From CAVZBT01 sp963773605 (GTDB lineage Bacteria > Acidobacteriota > UBA6911): a stretch of DNA of 64,000 bases. The stretch lies in NCBI GenBank assembly GCA_963773605.1, contig CAVZBT010000013.1:248001-312000 (forward strand), in the 5' to 3' direction. This document shows, in pieces, positions 34,906 through 43,558 of this stretch. Below the pieces are notes generated by a model that saw nothing but the letters and a program-made list of their open reading frames with translations, was not told the DNA's origin and did not search any database. Positions within the stretch are counted from its first letter, which is position 1. Every line of letters starts with the position of its first letter. The translations under genes and the position numbers were made by a program.

Positions 34906-35433
34906 ATGTCAAGCAGACTGAAGATCACTGCCGCTACTGTCGTCGCCCTGGCGGCTTTTGCCGCGCTGGCGGGCTCACATCCGCATTTCAGAAAAACCGT
35001 GGTGGCCAGGATGCCGGATCTCGAGGTCAAACTGGACTACACCACGTATCCCTGGAACCCGGCACATCTGGCGGAGGTAAAAGACGGGTTTGTATTCAAC
35101 TGCGGGAACGCCACGGTCGAGTTGAGCAAAGCGGTGAAACCCGGTGCCGTCGAAATCCCGGCCGGGAAATACCAGCTGCGTGCACGCGCCAAGACCGTCG
35201 ACAACTGGACCCTGATCCTCATCCCGGCCCCGCCGGACCGGAACACCCCAGCCGATATGGCAAAGGTCCTGGAACTGGAGACACGCACCCTCGGCGGACG
35301 CCCGGTTGTCGATCATCTCCTCCTGGATATCTCCGCTGGGCACGGGGAAACGAACAACAAGGGCCTCATCGTCCTGGCCTGGGGAGACCGCCAGCTGGAA
35401 GGCGTGCTGGCGGATTTCTCCGCCGCGAACTAG
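34906..35433 (+). CDS. Secreted DUF2911-like protein
   Basis: Predicted exported protein of 175 aa, with an Ala-rich signal peptide (ITAATVVALAAFAALAG) and a likely cleavage near SHP. The mature part has VEIPAGKYQLRARAKTVDNW followed by TLILIPAPP, a pattern I associate with DUF2911 proteins, which are secreted and of unknown function. The ATG at 34906 follows AAGGAGATCGC. It is convergent with the fumarase gene 20 bases away. Confidence 0.7.
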   Translation: MSSRLKITAATVVALAAFAALAGSHPHFRKTVVARMPDLEVKLDYTTYPWNPAHLAEVKDGFVFNCGNATVELSKAVKPGAVEIPAGKYQLRARAKTVDNWTLILIPAPPDRNTPADMAKVLELETRTLGGRPVVDHLLLDISAGHGETNNKGLIVLAWGDRQLEGVLADFSAAN

Positions 35434-35453
35434 GACAGCGCGCGGGCGGGTCC

Positions 35454-36980
35454 TCAGAACACCGGGTCGGCCAGTTTGGCCAGGAGCGCGGCCGAGGCTT
35501 TTTCAACGTCGGCGTGCAGCGAATTGCCGTGCGTGTCCATGGTCACGATGGCTGGGAATCCTTCGATCTGCACATGCCACATCGCCTCCGGAATGCCGAA
35601 TTCCAGCAGGTGTACATCTTTGACCCGGAGGATACAGCGGGCGTAATACTGGGCGGCCCCGCCGATTGCGTTCAGATACACGGCCCCAAATTCTTTCAGG
35701 CCGGCGAGGGTCTTGGGACCCATGCCCCCTTTTCCGACGACCGCGCGAATGCCGAACCGTTTGATCACTTCGGCCTGGTAAGGCTCTTCCCGGATCGACG
35801 TGGTCGGCCCGGCGGCGGTCATCTTCCACGATCCGCCTTCCTTCAGCACTACGGGGCCGCAATGGTAGAGGACTGCGCCGTTGAGGTCTACCGGGGCCGG
35901 GTTCTTCATCAAATACGAGTGCACCGCGTCGCGCCCCGTGTACATGTCGCCGTTCAACAGGACGACATCGCCGACTCTTAGTTGCCTCACATCCGATTCG
36001 GCCAGCGGCGAACGCAAGACGATCTCGGTTCCCGTGAGGGAGAATCCCGGGCCTGCGGCGGTTTTGGTTTCAGGCTTGGAGGCATCCCTGTACAGCCAGC
36101 GTTTGATCTCGCCGGTAGCGGCGTCGAGCACGACGCCAAGGCGCCGGAAGGCCCAGCAGTCGTAAGCCACCGAGACGAAGAAGCAGGCGGGGAGCCGGTT
36201 GAGCGCCCCCACCTTGCACCCCAGGAGGGTCACCGCGCCGCCGAATCCCATGGTGCCGATCCCGAGGGTGTTCGATGCCGAGAGGATGTATCCCTCCAAA
36301 GCGGCGAGTTCAGGGTCCGGGTTCGTGTCATCCAGGGTCCGGAACAACTGCTCTTTTGCATGCTGATATCCCGAACTCCGGTCTCCACCTATGCACACCC
36401 CGATGGCTCCGGCCGAGCAGCCCTGTCCCTGCGCCTGCCAAACGGCGTGCAATATGCACTTGCGCACTCCCTCGAGAGTGCGGTCGACTCTTCCCAGGTG
36501 GGGCAACTCGCAGGGGACGGAGTACTGGATGTTCTTGTTCTCGCACCCTCCCCCTTTCAACAGGAGCTTCACCTGGATCTCCTGGTTGTTCTCCCACTCG
36601 GCGAAGTGCATTACAGGCGTGCCCGGCCCGAGATTGTTCCCACTGTTTTTCCCGGTGATGGAATCCACGGAGTTCGGACGGAGCTTGCCGCGTCGCGTCG
36701 CTTCGGCCAGCGCATCACGTATATCCTGGGCCATGCGGATCTGGTTGCAGCCGACCGGCGCGGTGATCTCGAAAGTGGGCATACCGGTGTCCTGGCAGAT
36801 CGGGCTTTCGCACGCGGCGGCCATGTCGATGTTGGTCGCGATCACATCCAGCGCCGAGGCGGACTGGCTGCCCGGGAACTCGTCACGCACCGCGGCGCTC
36901 ATCGCCTCACGCACGTCGGCGGGCAGATTTGAGGACGTCTGTACAATCAGTTCCAAGACACTAGGCAGAAATCGCTCCAT
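35454..36980 (-). CDS. Fumarate hydratase class I
   Basis: [4Fe-4S] fumarase (508 aa, alpha and beta domains fused) of the TCA cycle. Motifs are ESPICQDTGMPTFEI, GKNSGNNLGPGTPVMHF, LKGGGCENKN and CSAGAIGVCIGGDRSSGY; beta-domain landmarks are GDVVLLNGDMYTGRDAVHSY, TTSIREEPYQAEVIKRFGIR and GKGGMGP. The start at 36980 (MERFLPSVLELI) has CGAGGAAT upstream; an ATG 9 codons earlier is possible. It is divergent from a small membrane protein gene. Confidence 0.94.
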   Translation of the reverse strand: MERFLPSVLELIVQTSSNLPADVREAMSAAVRDEFPGSQSASALDVIATNIDMAAACESPICQDTGMPTFEITAPVGCNQIRMAQDIRDALAEATRRGKLRPNSVDSITGKNSGNNLGPGTPVMHFAEWENNQEIQVKLLLKGGGCENKNIQYSVPCELPHLGRVDRTLEGVRKCILHAVWQAQGQGCSAGAIGVCIGGDRSSGYQHAKEQLFRTLDDTNPDPELAALEGYILSASNTLGIGTMGFGGAVTLLGCKVGALNRLPACFFVSVAYDCWAFRRLGVVLDAATGEIKRWLYRDASKPETKTAAGPGFSLTGTEIVLRSPLAESDVRQLRVGDVVLLNGDMYTGRDAVHSYLMKNPAPVDLNGAVLYHCGPVVLKEGGSWKMTAAGPTTSIREEPYQAEVIKRFGIRAVVGKGGMGPKTLAGLKEFGAVYLNAIGGAAQYYARCILRVKDVHLLEFGIPEAMWHVQIEGFPAIVTMDTHGNSLHADVEKASAALLAKLADPVF

Positions 36981-37172
36981 AATATTCCTCGTCGCAGGGT
37001 TGAACACGGCGCAGATTATAGCACCGCCTCAACCGGCAATGCGCGATCGAAACCCACTCTCCCCCGGAGCGTGTCGTCATGGTATTCTCAAAATGGGATG
37101 CCTGTTGCGACCCGCCCCCCGCCCGCGGTGGAGAGCGTATGTCGTATACGCCGCTGCATCGATGGAGGATCC

Positions 37173-37478
37173 ATGTTTTTGTCGCTGGACAAGTGGCTGC
37201 TCCCCGCAATCGCCGCTGCCTCCTCTTCGTATCTGGTCTGTCTGGGTTGGGAACGTTTCCGCACCCCGACGGCGCCGAATGGAGTCCTTTCGGGATTTCT
37301 GGCCGCGCTAAGCTTCGTGATGGGAGCGTTCAGCGCGTATCTCCGGGATGCCCTCTATGCGTCGAGCCTGGAGAACAACATCATCATCATGTTCACGGTT
37401 GGTGCCAGCACAACGTATTTGTGGCTGCTGCTGCGCAAGTATCTCCTGCCCGGTTACGGACGCCAAAGCCAGACTTGA
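37173..37478 (+). CDS. Small membrane protein, unknown function
   Basis: Protein of 101 aa with three hydrophobic segments (about residues 8-20, 32-52 and 63-85) ending in a basic tail RKYLLPGYGRQSQT. It resembles no family I recognise. The ATG at 37173 follows TGGAGGATCC, a good ribosome binding site. It stands alone in a region with few neighbours on its strand. Confidence 0.6.
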   Translation: MFLSLDKWLLPAIAAASSSYLVCLGWERFRTPTAPNGVLSGFLAALSFVMGAFSAYLRDALYASSLENNIIIMFTVGASTTYLWLLLRKYLLPGYGRQSQT

Positions 37479-37876
37479 ACAATAGCTATTCCGACGGCGA
37501 ATACAGAGGTGTGCTGGGAAGGCGGGTATACAACGCGCAAGAAGAAGCGTGGCCGGTATATGGCGCGCGGGACGCTGTGTGGCAGGCGGTCCCCTCACCC
37601 GTTGGTGAAACCGAGCGCTTCTCCGCCTGAACTCAGCGTCCCGCGCACAATTCGTCGGGAGTAAGTGTCCCCTTCGGCCAAATTCTCTGATCTTCTTCCC
37701 TTATCGACAATCGACCGGCAATGTTTAGCCCGTTCTTCCGTCTTATAGCCTGTCCGCCATATATTCTCCGGTCGGACACATCACGACGGAATAGTCGCAT
37801 GTTGATTATTTTCTAATTACTAATTACAATGCGCGCCGGCAGTTAATATTGATTCCGGTAGAGAAAGGATTGCGGT
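37479..37876. other. 398-base intergenic region
   Basis: I see no gene here. The last 150 bases are clearly AT-rich compared with the rest of the window. They hold an inverted repeat (TGTCCG at 37751-37756 with CGGACA at 37773-37778) and a good sigma-70-type promoter for the small gene at 37877. The first half holds only short frames with no start context. Confidence 0.6.
37802..37830 (+). promoter_or_regulatory. Candidate sigma-70-type promoter for the basic protein gene
   Basis: TTGATT (37802-37807), a 17-base AT-rich spacer, then TACAAT (37825-37830). Transcription would start near 37837, about 40 bases ahead of the ATG at 37877, and the leader contains GAGAAAGGA. Confidence 0.6.
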
Positions 37877-38134
37877 ATGACACCTGAGCGGCAGAGACTG
37901 CTAGAACTCGCGATGGAATCACTTGTGATCAAGAAGCAACAGATCGATGCGGAGATCGCGCTTGTCACGAGCGAAATGCGCGGAGGCAGGAACGGAAGGG
38001 TAAAGAGGGTCGCCAAGGCGGCGGCGCCCGAGAAGCGTTCACGTTTCACGCGGACCGAGAGAAGTAAACGGTCGAAGCGGATGAAGGCCTACTGGGAGAA
38101 TTGGCGCAAGCAGAAGGCGGCGGAAAACAAGTAA
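37877..38134 (+). CDS. Small basic protein, unknown function
   Basis: Protein of 85 aa. The N-terminal half (ERQRLLELAMESLVIKKQQI then DAEIALVTSEMRG) is helical and probably coiled-coil. The C-terminal half is highly basic and ends RSKRSKRMKAYWENWRKQKA, like the short basic tails of proteins thought to bind nucleic acid or chromatin. The ATG follows AGAAAGGATTGCGGT, and a good promoter lies upstream. The next gene's frame overlaps its end. Function unknown. Confidence 0.65.
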   Translation: MTPERQRLLELAMESLVIKKQQIDAEIALVTSEMRGGRNGRVKRVAKAAAPEKRSRFTRTERSKRSKRMKAYWENWRKQKAAENK

Positions 38135-38211
38135 GCGTGACGGACCAGGTCGGCCATGTATGGGATCCAGTCTGCCGCGTTGCCTGCCGCGATATGCCAA
38201 GGGACATCGAG

Positions 38212-38823
38212 ATGACGTTCGCACGGGACCAGCTCCTGCCTGAAGAAACCCTGATCATCAGCACGCACCAGCATGCCCTTGTATTGCTCAAAGCTGTTCT
38301 TCTGAACGTCGTCTCGCTGGTGATATTCACCGGGCTCACGTATGTCCTCGAGGGGCGCTACTGGATCCTGCTGTTCGACATCTTCCCGCTGTTGTATCTG
38401 TTGTGGGAAATAATGGTGCGGCAGAGCCGGGAATACATCGTGACCGACCGTCGCGTGGTGAAGCAGGAGGGTCTTTTTTCGAAATACTCCTTTGATGCAT
38501 CCCTGGACAAAGTCAACAACGTCTTCCATGAGCAGAGCCTGCTGGGCCGGGTGTTCGGGTACGGCACCGTCGGGCTCGAGACCGCCAGCGAACAGGGCAC
38601 CACGCTGTTCGAATTCATCCCCGAACCGGTCCGCTTCAAAAACAGCATCCAGGTCCAGCGTGAGAAACGGGTCGTCCTTGCCGGGCTGCCGCCGCCTCCG
38701 CCCCCGCGCTCTCGGGAGGATATCCCGGGCTTGTTGGAGAACCTGGCGGGGTTGCGAGACCGGAAGATAATTTCGGATTCCGAATTCGAGGCGAAGAAAA
38801 AGGCGCTGCTCGACCAGCTGTGA
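38212..38823 (+). CDS. Membrane PH-domain (bPH2) protein with C-terminal SHOCT domain
   Basis: Protein of about 203 aa. Two adjacent TM helices (LKAVLLNVVSLVIFTGLTYV and WILLFDIFPLLYLLWEI) are followed by a bacterial PH-like domain: EYIVTDRRVVKQEGLFSKYS, then DASLDKVNNVFHEQSLLGRV. A Pro-rich linker (LPPPPPPRS) leads to a C-terminal SHOCT motif (LLENLAGLRDRKIISDSEFE). The start is uncertain: ATG 38212 has AAGGGA upstream, ATG 38194 is an alternative, and the frame is open to 38101. Function unknown. Confidence 0.72.
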   Translation: MTFARDQLLPEETLIISTHQHALVLLKAVLLNVVSLVIFTGLTYVLEGRYWILLFDIFPLLYLLWEIMVRQSREYIVTDRRVVKQEGLFSKYSFDASLDKVNNVFHEQSLLGRVFGYGTVGLETASEQGTTLFEFIPEPVRFKNSIQVQREKRVVLAGLPPPPPPRSREDIPGLLENLAGLRDRKIISDSEFEAKKKALLDQL

Positions 38824-38839
38824 TCGACGTGCCTGTTGA

Positions 38840-40069
38840 TCAAGCCGGGCCGCGCTCTCCGACTTTCTTCCCGGGCCGGATCAGGATGGCCAGCGCCCAC
38901 CCGATGGCGAAACCTGTGGCGGTATTGCCGAGGGCAAGGATCGCGCCCGCGGTCGCCAGCGTTACGGTCGCCGCGCCGCGCTCGGACTGGTCTCTGGCGA
39001 CCAGGGCCAGCTCAAGGCCGCTGATGCCGAGCAGCACACCAAGAATCGACTGCGGGTAAACATGCAGCAGGCTCAGCAGTGACCCACCCAGGAACAGCGC
39101 CAGGACGATCTTGACCACTCCAAGGAATATGATGCTCACGCTGGTGCGGGCGCCGAACCGGTACTGGCCTGCGAGCCCTCCGGAGCCGTGACACATCGGC
39201 ATGGCTCCGAACCACCCGCCGACGAGGTTCATCAGCCCCACACTGACCGCCACGGCCCGCGGCCGGGCGGGCCGGTCGGGAAACAGATCGGCGGACAGTG
39301 CGCAGACAGCCACCACGGAATTGAGCGTCGTAAGCGGGATCTGAGGTACGGCCGCCTGGAAGAGTGAGCTTCGGAAATCCTCCCAGGCGAGCGGAACCCA
39401 GTGGGGCAGGTTGACCCCGAGTCGCAGGACGGCCAGCGTGCCTGGGCTCGCCGCGACGGCCAGCAACAGCCCACCCACGAACAGGATCAGCGCCGTCGGC
39501 ACCCGGTGGGCGGCAAAGAACAGGACAAAAGCAAAGCCGACGACCCCGACGGCGATGCTGTCCAGGCCCCACAACACGTGCGTGTCGCGGACCAACAGCA
39601 CCCCCTTCTCGATCAGTTGAAGCCCCAGCCCCAGCTGCAACCCGCGCACAACCGGGCGCGGCACAATCCGGTCGAACACGTTGATGAGCCGCGAGACCCC
39701 AAGGAACAGGATGATCCCGCTCGTCCATATGCCGGCGGCCAGGATCTGCTCCACTCGGAGATGTTCCGATATTGCCACGGCGGCAATGGCCTTCATCGGC
39801 TGCACGGCCATGGGGATCGAGAAGGTCAGCCCTGTGATGATGTTGAATGCGCCCGCGAAAAAAAGCGCCGCGGTGAAGTCGAGCCCGTTTGTGACCGTCA
39901 TCCCGACCAGGAGCGGTATGAACGTTCCCAGGTCTCCCAAGGAGCCTGAAACCTCGCCCCGCGTGAGCCGGAATCTGGGTTTGGGCGACGCGACGTCAGG
40001 AGATTGAGGTGCTTTCGGGTGCACGATGACCTTTCGTCCCGGGCGATCGGTGTGCCGGTGGCGCGCCAT
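38840..40069 (-). CDS. Molybdate (or sulfate) transporter, MOT1/SulP-type
   Basis: Polytopic membrane transporter (409 aa, about 10-12 TM helices). The two MOT1 signatures are visible: SIPMAVQPMKAIAAVAI near residue 90 and GAMPMCHGSGGLAGQYRFGA near residue 280. These distinguish molybdate transporters from other SulP proteins. There is no STAS domain, as expected for MOT1. It is convergent with the SHOCT gene and divergent from the lytic transglycosylase gene. Confidence 0.85.
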   Translation of the reverse strand: MARHRHTDRPGRKVIVHPKAPQSPDVASPKPRFRLTRGEVSGSLGDLGTFIPLLVGMTVTNGLDFTAALFFAGAFNIITGLTFSIPMAVQPMKAIAAVAISEHLRVEQILAAGIWTSGIILFLGVSRLINVFDRIVPRPVVRGLQLGLGLQLIEKGVLLVRDTHVLWGLDSIAVGVVGFAFVLFFAAHRVPTALILFVGGLLLAVAASPGTLAVLRLGVNLPHWVPLAWEDFRSSLFQAAVPQIPLTTLNSVVAVCALSADLFPDRPARPRAVAVSVGLMNLVGGWFGAMPMCHGSGGLAGQYRFGARTSVSIIFLGVVKIVLALFLGGSLLSLLHVYPQSILGVLLGISGLELALVARDQSERGAATVTLATAGAILALGNTATGFAIGWALAILIRPGKKVGERGPA

Positions 40070-40258
40070 AGTCTAGCCAATTCTCGTATCCCCGTGAAAG
40101 CCAAAAACTTTGACTGCCCGGAGCGAAAAGCGTACCATCACCCCTCCTGATGAACCTCGCGGTCCATACGTTGATTAACCCACCCTTCCGGTTGATGTGC
40201 TCCAGCTTGGTGAGGGGTTCGTCCAGCGGTCCGGGGGCCTGATGCACGGAGCTCTCTG

Positions 40259-40822
40259 ATGCGACACGGCCGCCTGTGGCTCGGGATCGTCGCGTTGGCG
40301 TTGGCGCTGGCGGCGCTGCTTTGGCTGCAACGGCATACGACCCGATACGACTATATGATCGGGCTCTCGGCCGACCGCTACGGCATCGACTTCAATCTGG
40401 TGAAAGCGCTGATTTTCGAGGAGAGCTGGTTCGAGTCCGACATACGTGGGAACGCCGGCGAAATTGGTCTGATGCAGATCACGAAGGCGGCGGCCAGGGA
40501 TTTCTCCGACCGCAAAGGATTCGAGCCTTTCACCGAGGCGCGCCTGCTTGAACCCGAGTTGAACATCGAGGTCGGGTGCTGGTACCTGAGCCAGTCGCTC
40601 GATCGGTACCGGGCTTCGCCCGCGCCGGCGCTGTTTGCCTTGTTGCGCTACAATGCGGGGGAAATGCGGGCCGACGTCTGGCTGCAGAGCGCCCTCGCGA
40701 AGCCCCCGCCCCCCGGGGTCTCCGAAGAGCGCTACTTCCTGTCGCTCGTCGATTTCCCCCAGACGCGCGAATACGCCCGGCGCATCCTCCGGAGGTCGCG
40801 ATCGCGCAACTTCTGGTTTTGA
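40259..40822 (+). CDS. Lytic transglycosylase (SLT domain)
   Basis: Periplasmic peptidoglycan lytic transglycosylase (187 aa). The N-terminal hydrophobic segment LWLGIVALALALAALLWL is a signal anchor. The SLT domain has the catalytic Glu in ALIFEESWFESDIRGNAGE, followed by IGLMQITKAAARDF and LNIEVGCWYLSQSLD. ALLRYNAGE corresponds to the usual AYNAG motif. The family cleaves the MurNAc-GlcNAc bond to form anhydromuropeptides. It probably stays anchored in the inner membrane. Confidence 0.88.
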   Translation: MRHGRLWLGIVALALALAALLWLQRHTTRYDYMIGLSADRYGIDFNLVKALIFEESWFESDIRGNAGEIGLMQITKAAARDFSDRKGFEPFTEARLLEPELNIEVGCWYLSQSLDRYRASPAPALFALLRYNAGEMRADVWLQSALAKPPPPGVSEERYFLSLVDFPQTREYARRILRRSRSRNFWF

Positions 40823-40874
40823 TCGCGACACGGCAGGACGCGCCACCGAGAGCCGGGAAGACCGGATTGCCGGG

Positions 40875-41594
40875 TTATCGGGAGTCGGCGAACCCTCGCG
40901 CCATTTCGGCCACCAGGGCGTCCGCGGCGGACGCAGGGTCGGCGGCCTGAAGAATCGGCCGCCCGACGACGAGGTAGTCGGCGCCCGCGCGGATCGCGTC
41001 GGCCGGTGCGGCCGTGCGCGACTGGTCGTGCGACGCGGATGCGATGCCGCGAATCCCCGGGATGACGAGCTGGATCGACGAACCGAACGCGCGCCGCAGT
41101 ACGGGGGCTTCGAGCGGGGAAGTGACCATGCCGCGGAGCCCCGCACCGTAGGATATTCGAGCCAGCCGCTCCACCCACTGCGCCGGAGTCCCTTCAACCC
41201 CGAGCGCCCCGCAATCCTCCTCGCTGAGGCTGGTGAGGACGGTAACGGCGAGAAGCAATGGGGGGGCCGTCGACTCCGCGGCAGCGGCCCAGGCAGCTTC
41301 CAACATCTTCCGTCCGCCCGAGGCGTGCAGGGTCAACATCCGCACCCCCAGCCGACACGCGGACCGGACGGCGCCGGCGACCGTATTCGGGATATCATGC
41401 AGCTTGAGATCGAGAAAGACAGACTGCCCCATCGCCCCAAGTTCTTCGACCAGCCGCGGCCCTTCGGCCACGAACAACTGAAGGCCCACTTTGACCCACC
41501 CGGCGCGCCCCTGCAGCCGGCGCGCCATGGCGAGCGCGCTCGCCCGGTCGGGAAGGTCGAGGGCGACAATGAGCCGGGATCTGGCGTCGATCAT
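40875..41594 (-). CDS. pyrF: Orotidine 5'-phosphate decarboxylase
   Basis: Final step of UMP synthesis (239 aa). The catalytic Asp-Lys-Asp network is visible in FLDLKLHDIPNT, the phosphate-binding region in IPGIRGI and ADYLVVGRPIL. The frame is open upstream, but ATG 41594 overlaps the pyrD stop as ATGA and starts with the typical SRLIVALDLPD. It is last in the pyrK-pyrD-pyrF operon. Confidence 0.96.
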   Translation of the reverse strand: MIDARSRLIVALDLPDRASALAMARRLQGRAGWVKVGLQLFVAEGPRLVEELGAMGQSVFLDLKLHDIPNTVAGAVRSACRLGVRMLTLHASGGRKMLEAAWAAAAESTAPPLLLAVTVLTSLSEEDCGALGVEGTPAQWVERLARISYGAGLRGMVTSPLEAPVLRRAFGSSIQLVIPGIRGIASASHDQSRTAAPADAIRAGADYLVVGRPILQAADPASAADALVAEMARGFADSR

Positions 41595-42541
41595 AGCTTG
41601 AGGCTCCCGATGATTTCGTTGACGTCTTCCACGCCGTGCGATCGGCAGTGCTCGCGCAACCCGAGCGCGATCTGCTCGGATGCGGCCGGGTTGTAGAAAT
41701 TCGCCGTGCCAACCTGGATCGCGCGGGCCCCGGCAATGAGGAACTCGAGAGCGTCTTCGGGGGTCGTGATCCCCCCGATCCCGATGACCGGTATCCGCAC
41801 CGCACTGCACGTTTCCCAGACCATGCGCAGCGCGACGGGCTTGATGGCGGGTCCGGAGAGCCCCCCCGTCACATAGCGCAGCCGCGGCCGTCGTTTCTCG
41901 ACGTCGATCGCCATCCCGACGAAGGTGTTGATGACCGACAGGGCGTCGGCGCCGGCGTCCTCGCAAGCCCTGGCGAACTCCCGGATATCGGTCACGTTCG
42001 GGGAGAGCTTGACCCAGAGCGGCAGGCGGGGAGAAGCGGCCTTGGTTTTCGCGGTGATCTCGTGGGCATCGCGCGGGTCCTTGTTGAAGTGGAAGCCCCC
42101 TTTACCCACGTTGGGACAGGAGATGTTGAGCTCGAGCGCGGCGATTCCGGGACAATCGTTGAGGAAACGGGTGACTTCGAGGTACTCCTTCAGCTCGAAG
42201 CCGACGATGTTGACAATCACGTGGGTGTCATACGCTCTCAGGGCCGGGAGCTTACGCGTCACGAACTCCGTGGCCCCGATGTTCTGCCACCCGATCGCAT
42301 TGAGCATGCCCGATGCGGTCTCGTAGATGCGGGGCGGCGGGTTTCCCTTGATCGGCTTCATCGATATGCCCTTGACGACGATGCCGCCGATGGCGCTCAA
42401 GTCCATCAGGTGCGCGAACTCCACGCCGTAGGCGAACGTGCCGCTGGCGGTCAGGACGGGGTTCTTGAAGCGCACCCCGCCGATCTCGACGGACATGTGG
42501 GGTGCTGCGGCTGCGGTCTTCGGCTCTGTCTTGCTGGCCAC
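41591..42541 (-). CDS. pyrD: Dihydroorotate dehydrogenase class 1B, catalytic subunit
   Basis: FMN enzyme (316 aa) oxidising dihydroorotate to orotate with NAD through the PyrK subunit. Motifs include NPVLTASGTFAYG, GIVVKGISMKPIKGNPPPR and the active-site Cys in ELNISCPNVGKGGF. FMN residues are in GIGGITTPEDALEF. I start at a GTG at 42541 with GGGAG 7 bases upstream; an ATG at 42496 lacks a ribosome binding site. The pairing with pyrK confirms type 1B. Confidence 0.95.
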   Translation of the reverse strand: MASKTEPKTAAAAPHMSVEIGGVRFKNPVLTASGTFAYGVEFAHLMDLSAIGGIVVKGISMKPIKGNPPPRIYETASGMLNAIGWQNIGATEFVTRKLPALRAYDTHVIVNIVGFELKEYLEVTRFLNDCPGIAALELNISCPNVGKGGFHFNKDPRDAHEITAKTKAASPRLPLWVKLSPNVTDIREFARACEDAGADALSVINTFVGMAIDVEKRRPRLRYVTGGLSGPAIKPVALRMVWETCSAVRIPVIGIGGITTPEDALEFLIAGARAIQVGTANFYNPAASEQIALGLREHCRSHGVEDVNEIIGSLKL

Positions 42542-42611
42542 GGTTGATCTCCCGCCCCGGGCGACCGGGGCCCGCACTGCTGACCTTGCCCCGCGGACGG
42601 GGGACGGTGCG

Positions 42612-43451
42612 CTAGAAGGGATATGTCTCCCAGTCGACGACGCGGCTGCTCATAACCGGCCCCTCCGTGCACACGCGCAGGTATTGTTCCTCGCCCTGAT
42701 CGTCCCACCCACGAACCACACAACCCATGCACGCCCCCAGGGAACAGCCCATCCGGGCTTCGAGGCTCACCTCGCAAGGGGTGTGATAGCGCACGGCCAG
42801 TTCGTGCACGGCGCGCATCATGTTCCAGGGGCCGCACGCGTACAGATGCACGCCCGTCCGTGCGCGTCCAGCCAGGAACCGCTCCACCGGCAGGGTTACG
42901 AAACCGCGCTCGCCGCACGACCCGTCCTCGGTCGTGTAGACGCACTCGATCCCAAGGCGTTCGAAATGCTCCCGCAGCACGAGATCGGCCGCCCCCCTGC
43001 CGCCGTAAAAGAGGACCGGCGTGATCTTCTGGGACATCAGGCTCCGGGCCAGCAGGTAGACGGCAGCAATCCCGACGCCGCCGGCGACCAGGGCGGCGGC
43101 ACGGACGCGGCCGCGCATTTCGCTCGAGACGTGGAAAGAGCGTCCCTGCGGGCCCAGAACATAGACCAGGTCTCCCGGGCTCAATGCGGCCAGCCAACGC
43201 GTCCCCACCCCGACGTTCTTCACCAGCAGATCCAGCCCGCTGGGACGTCCGGTACGCGGGTGGGGATGAATGTCGAATATGCTGAAGGGCCGGCGCAACA
43301 GAGGGTTGTCGTCGACCTCCGCGGAGCACTTGAGCATGACGAACTGCCCCGGTTGAGCCAAACGGGCCTGCTCCGGGGAGCTCAGGGTGATCAGGGTGTT
43401 GGACGCGCCAAGGTCTCTTATCTCCTTGACTTTGATCTTCTTATCTAGCAT
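42612..43451 (-). CDS. pyrK: Dihydroorotate dehydrogenase electron transfer subunit
   Basis: FAD and [2Fe-2S] subunit (279 aa) that passes electrons from PyrD to NAD. The FAD-binding region is RRPFSIFDIHP, then GGVGIAAVYLLARSL. The C-terminal cluster ligands are CSLGACMGCVVRGW with a fourth Cys near RVCTEGP. The ATG at 43451 has no Shine-Dalgarno and lies about 10 bases from a TATACT box, so the mRNA may be almost leaderless. It is the first gene of the pyrKDF operon. Confidence 0.95.
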   Translation of the reverse strand: MLDKKIKVKEIRDLGASNTLITLSSPEQARLAQPGQFVMLKCSAEVDDNPLLRRPFSIFDIHPHPRTGRPSGLDLLVKNVGVGTRWLAALSPGDLVYVLGPQGRSFHVSSEMRGRVRAAALVAGGVGIAAVYLLARSLMSQKITPVLFYGGRGAADLVLREHFERLGIECVYTTEDGSCGERGFVTLPVERFLAGRARTGVHLYACGPWNMMRAVHELAVRYHTPCEVSLEARMGCSLGACMGCVVRGWDDQGEEQYLRVCTEGPVMSSRVVDWETYPF

Positions 43452-43461
43452 TTCAAGAACC

Positions 43462-43489
43462 AGTATAGAAAGTAAGTCGGCGTTTGCAA
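43462..43489 (-). promoter_or_regulatory. Candidate pyrKDF promoter (minus strand)
   Basis: On the minus strand TTGCAA (43484-43489) is followed by a 16-base spacer and TATACT (43462-43467). Transcription should start about 43452-43456, only a few bases before the pyrK ATG. The -35 hexamer is the same DNA as that of the divergent pyrR promoter, because TTGCAA is a palindrome. Confidence 0.6.
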
Positions 43490-43512
43490 CGCATTTTTGC
43501 GTGTGCTATGAT
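43484..43512 (+). promoter_or_regulatory. Candidate pyrRBC promoter (plus strand)
   Basis: TTGCAA (43484-43489), a 17-base spacer and TATGAT (43507-43512). Transcription would begin near 43519, about 40 bases ahead of pyrR. The spacer contains a short inverted repeat, ACGCA-TTTT-TGCGT (43489-43502). Confidence 0.65.
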
Positions 43513-43558
43513 CGCCCGGTTTTTGGCAGATTCGGCCTTGGCACGCGCGAAAATACCG

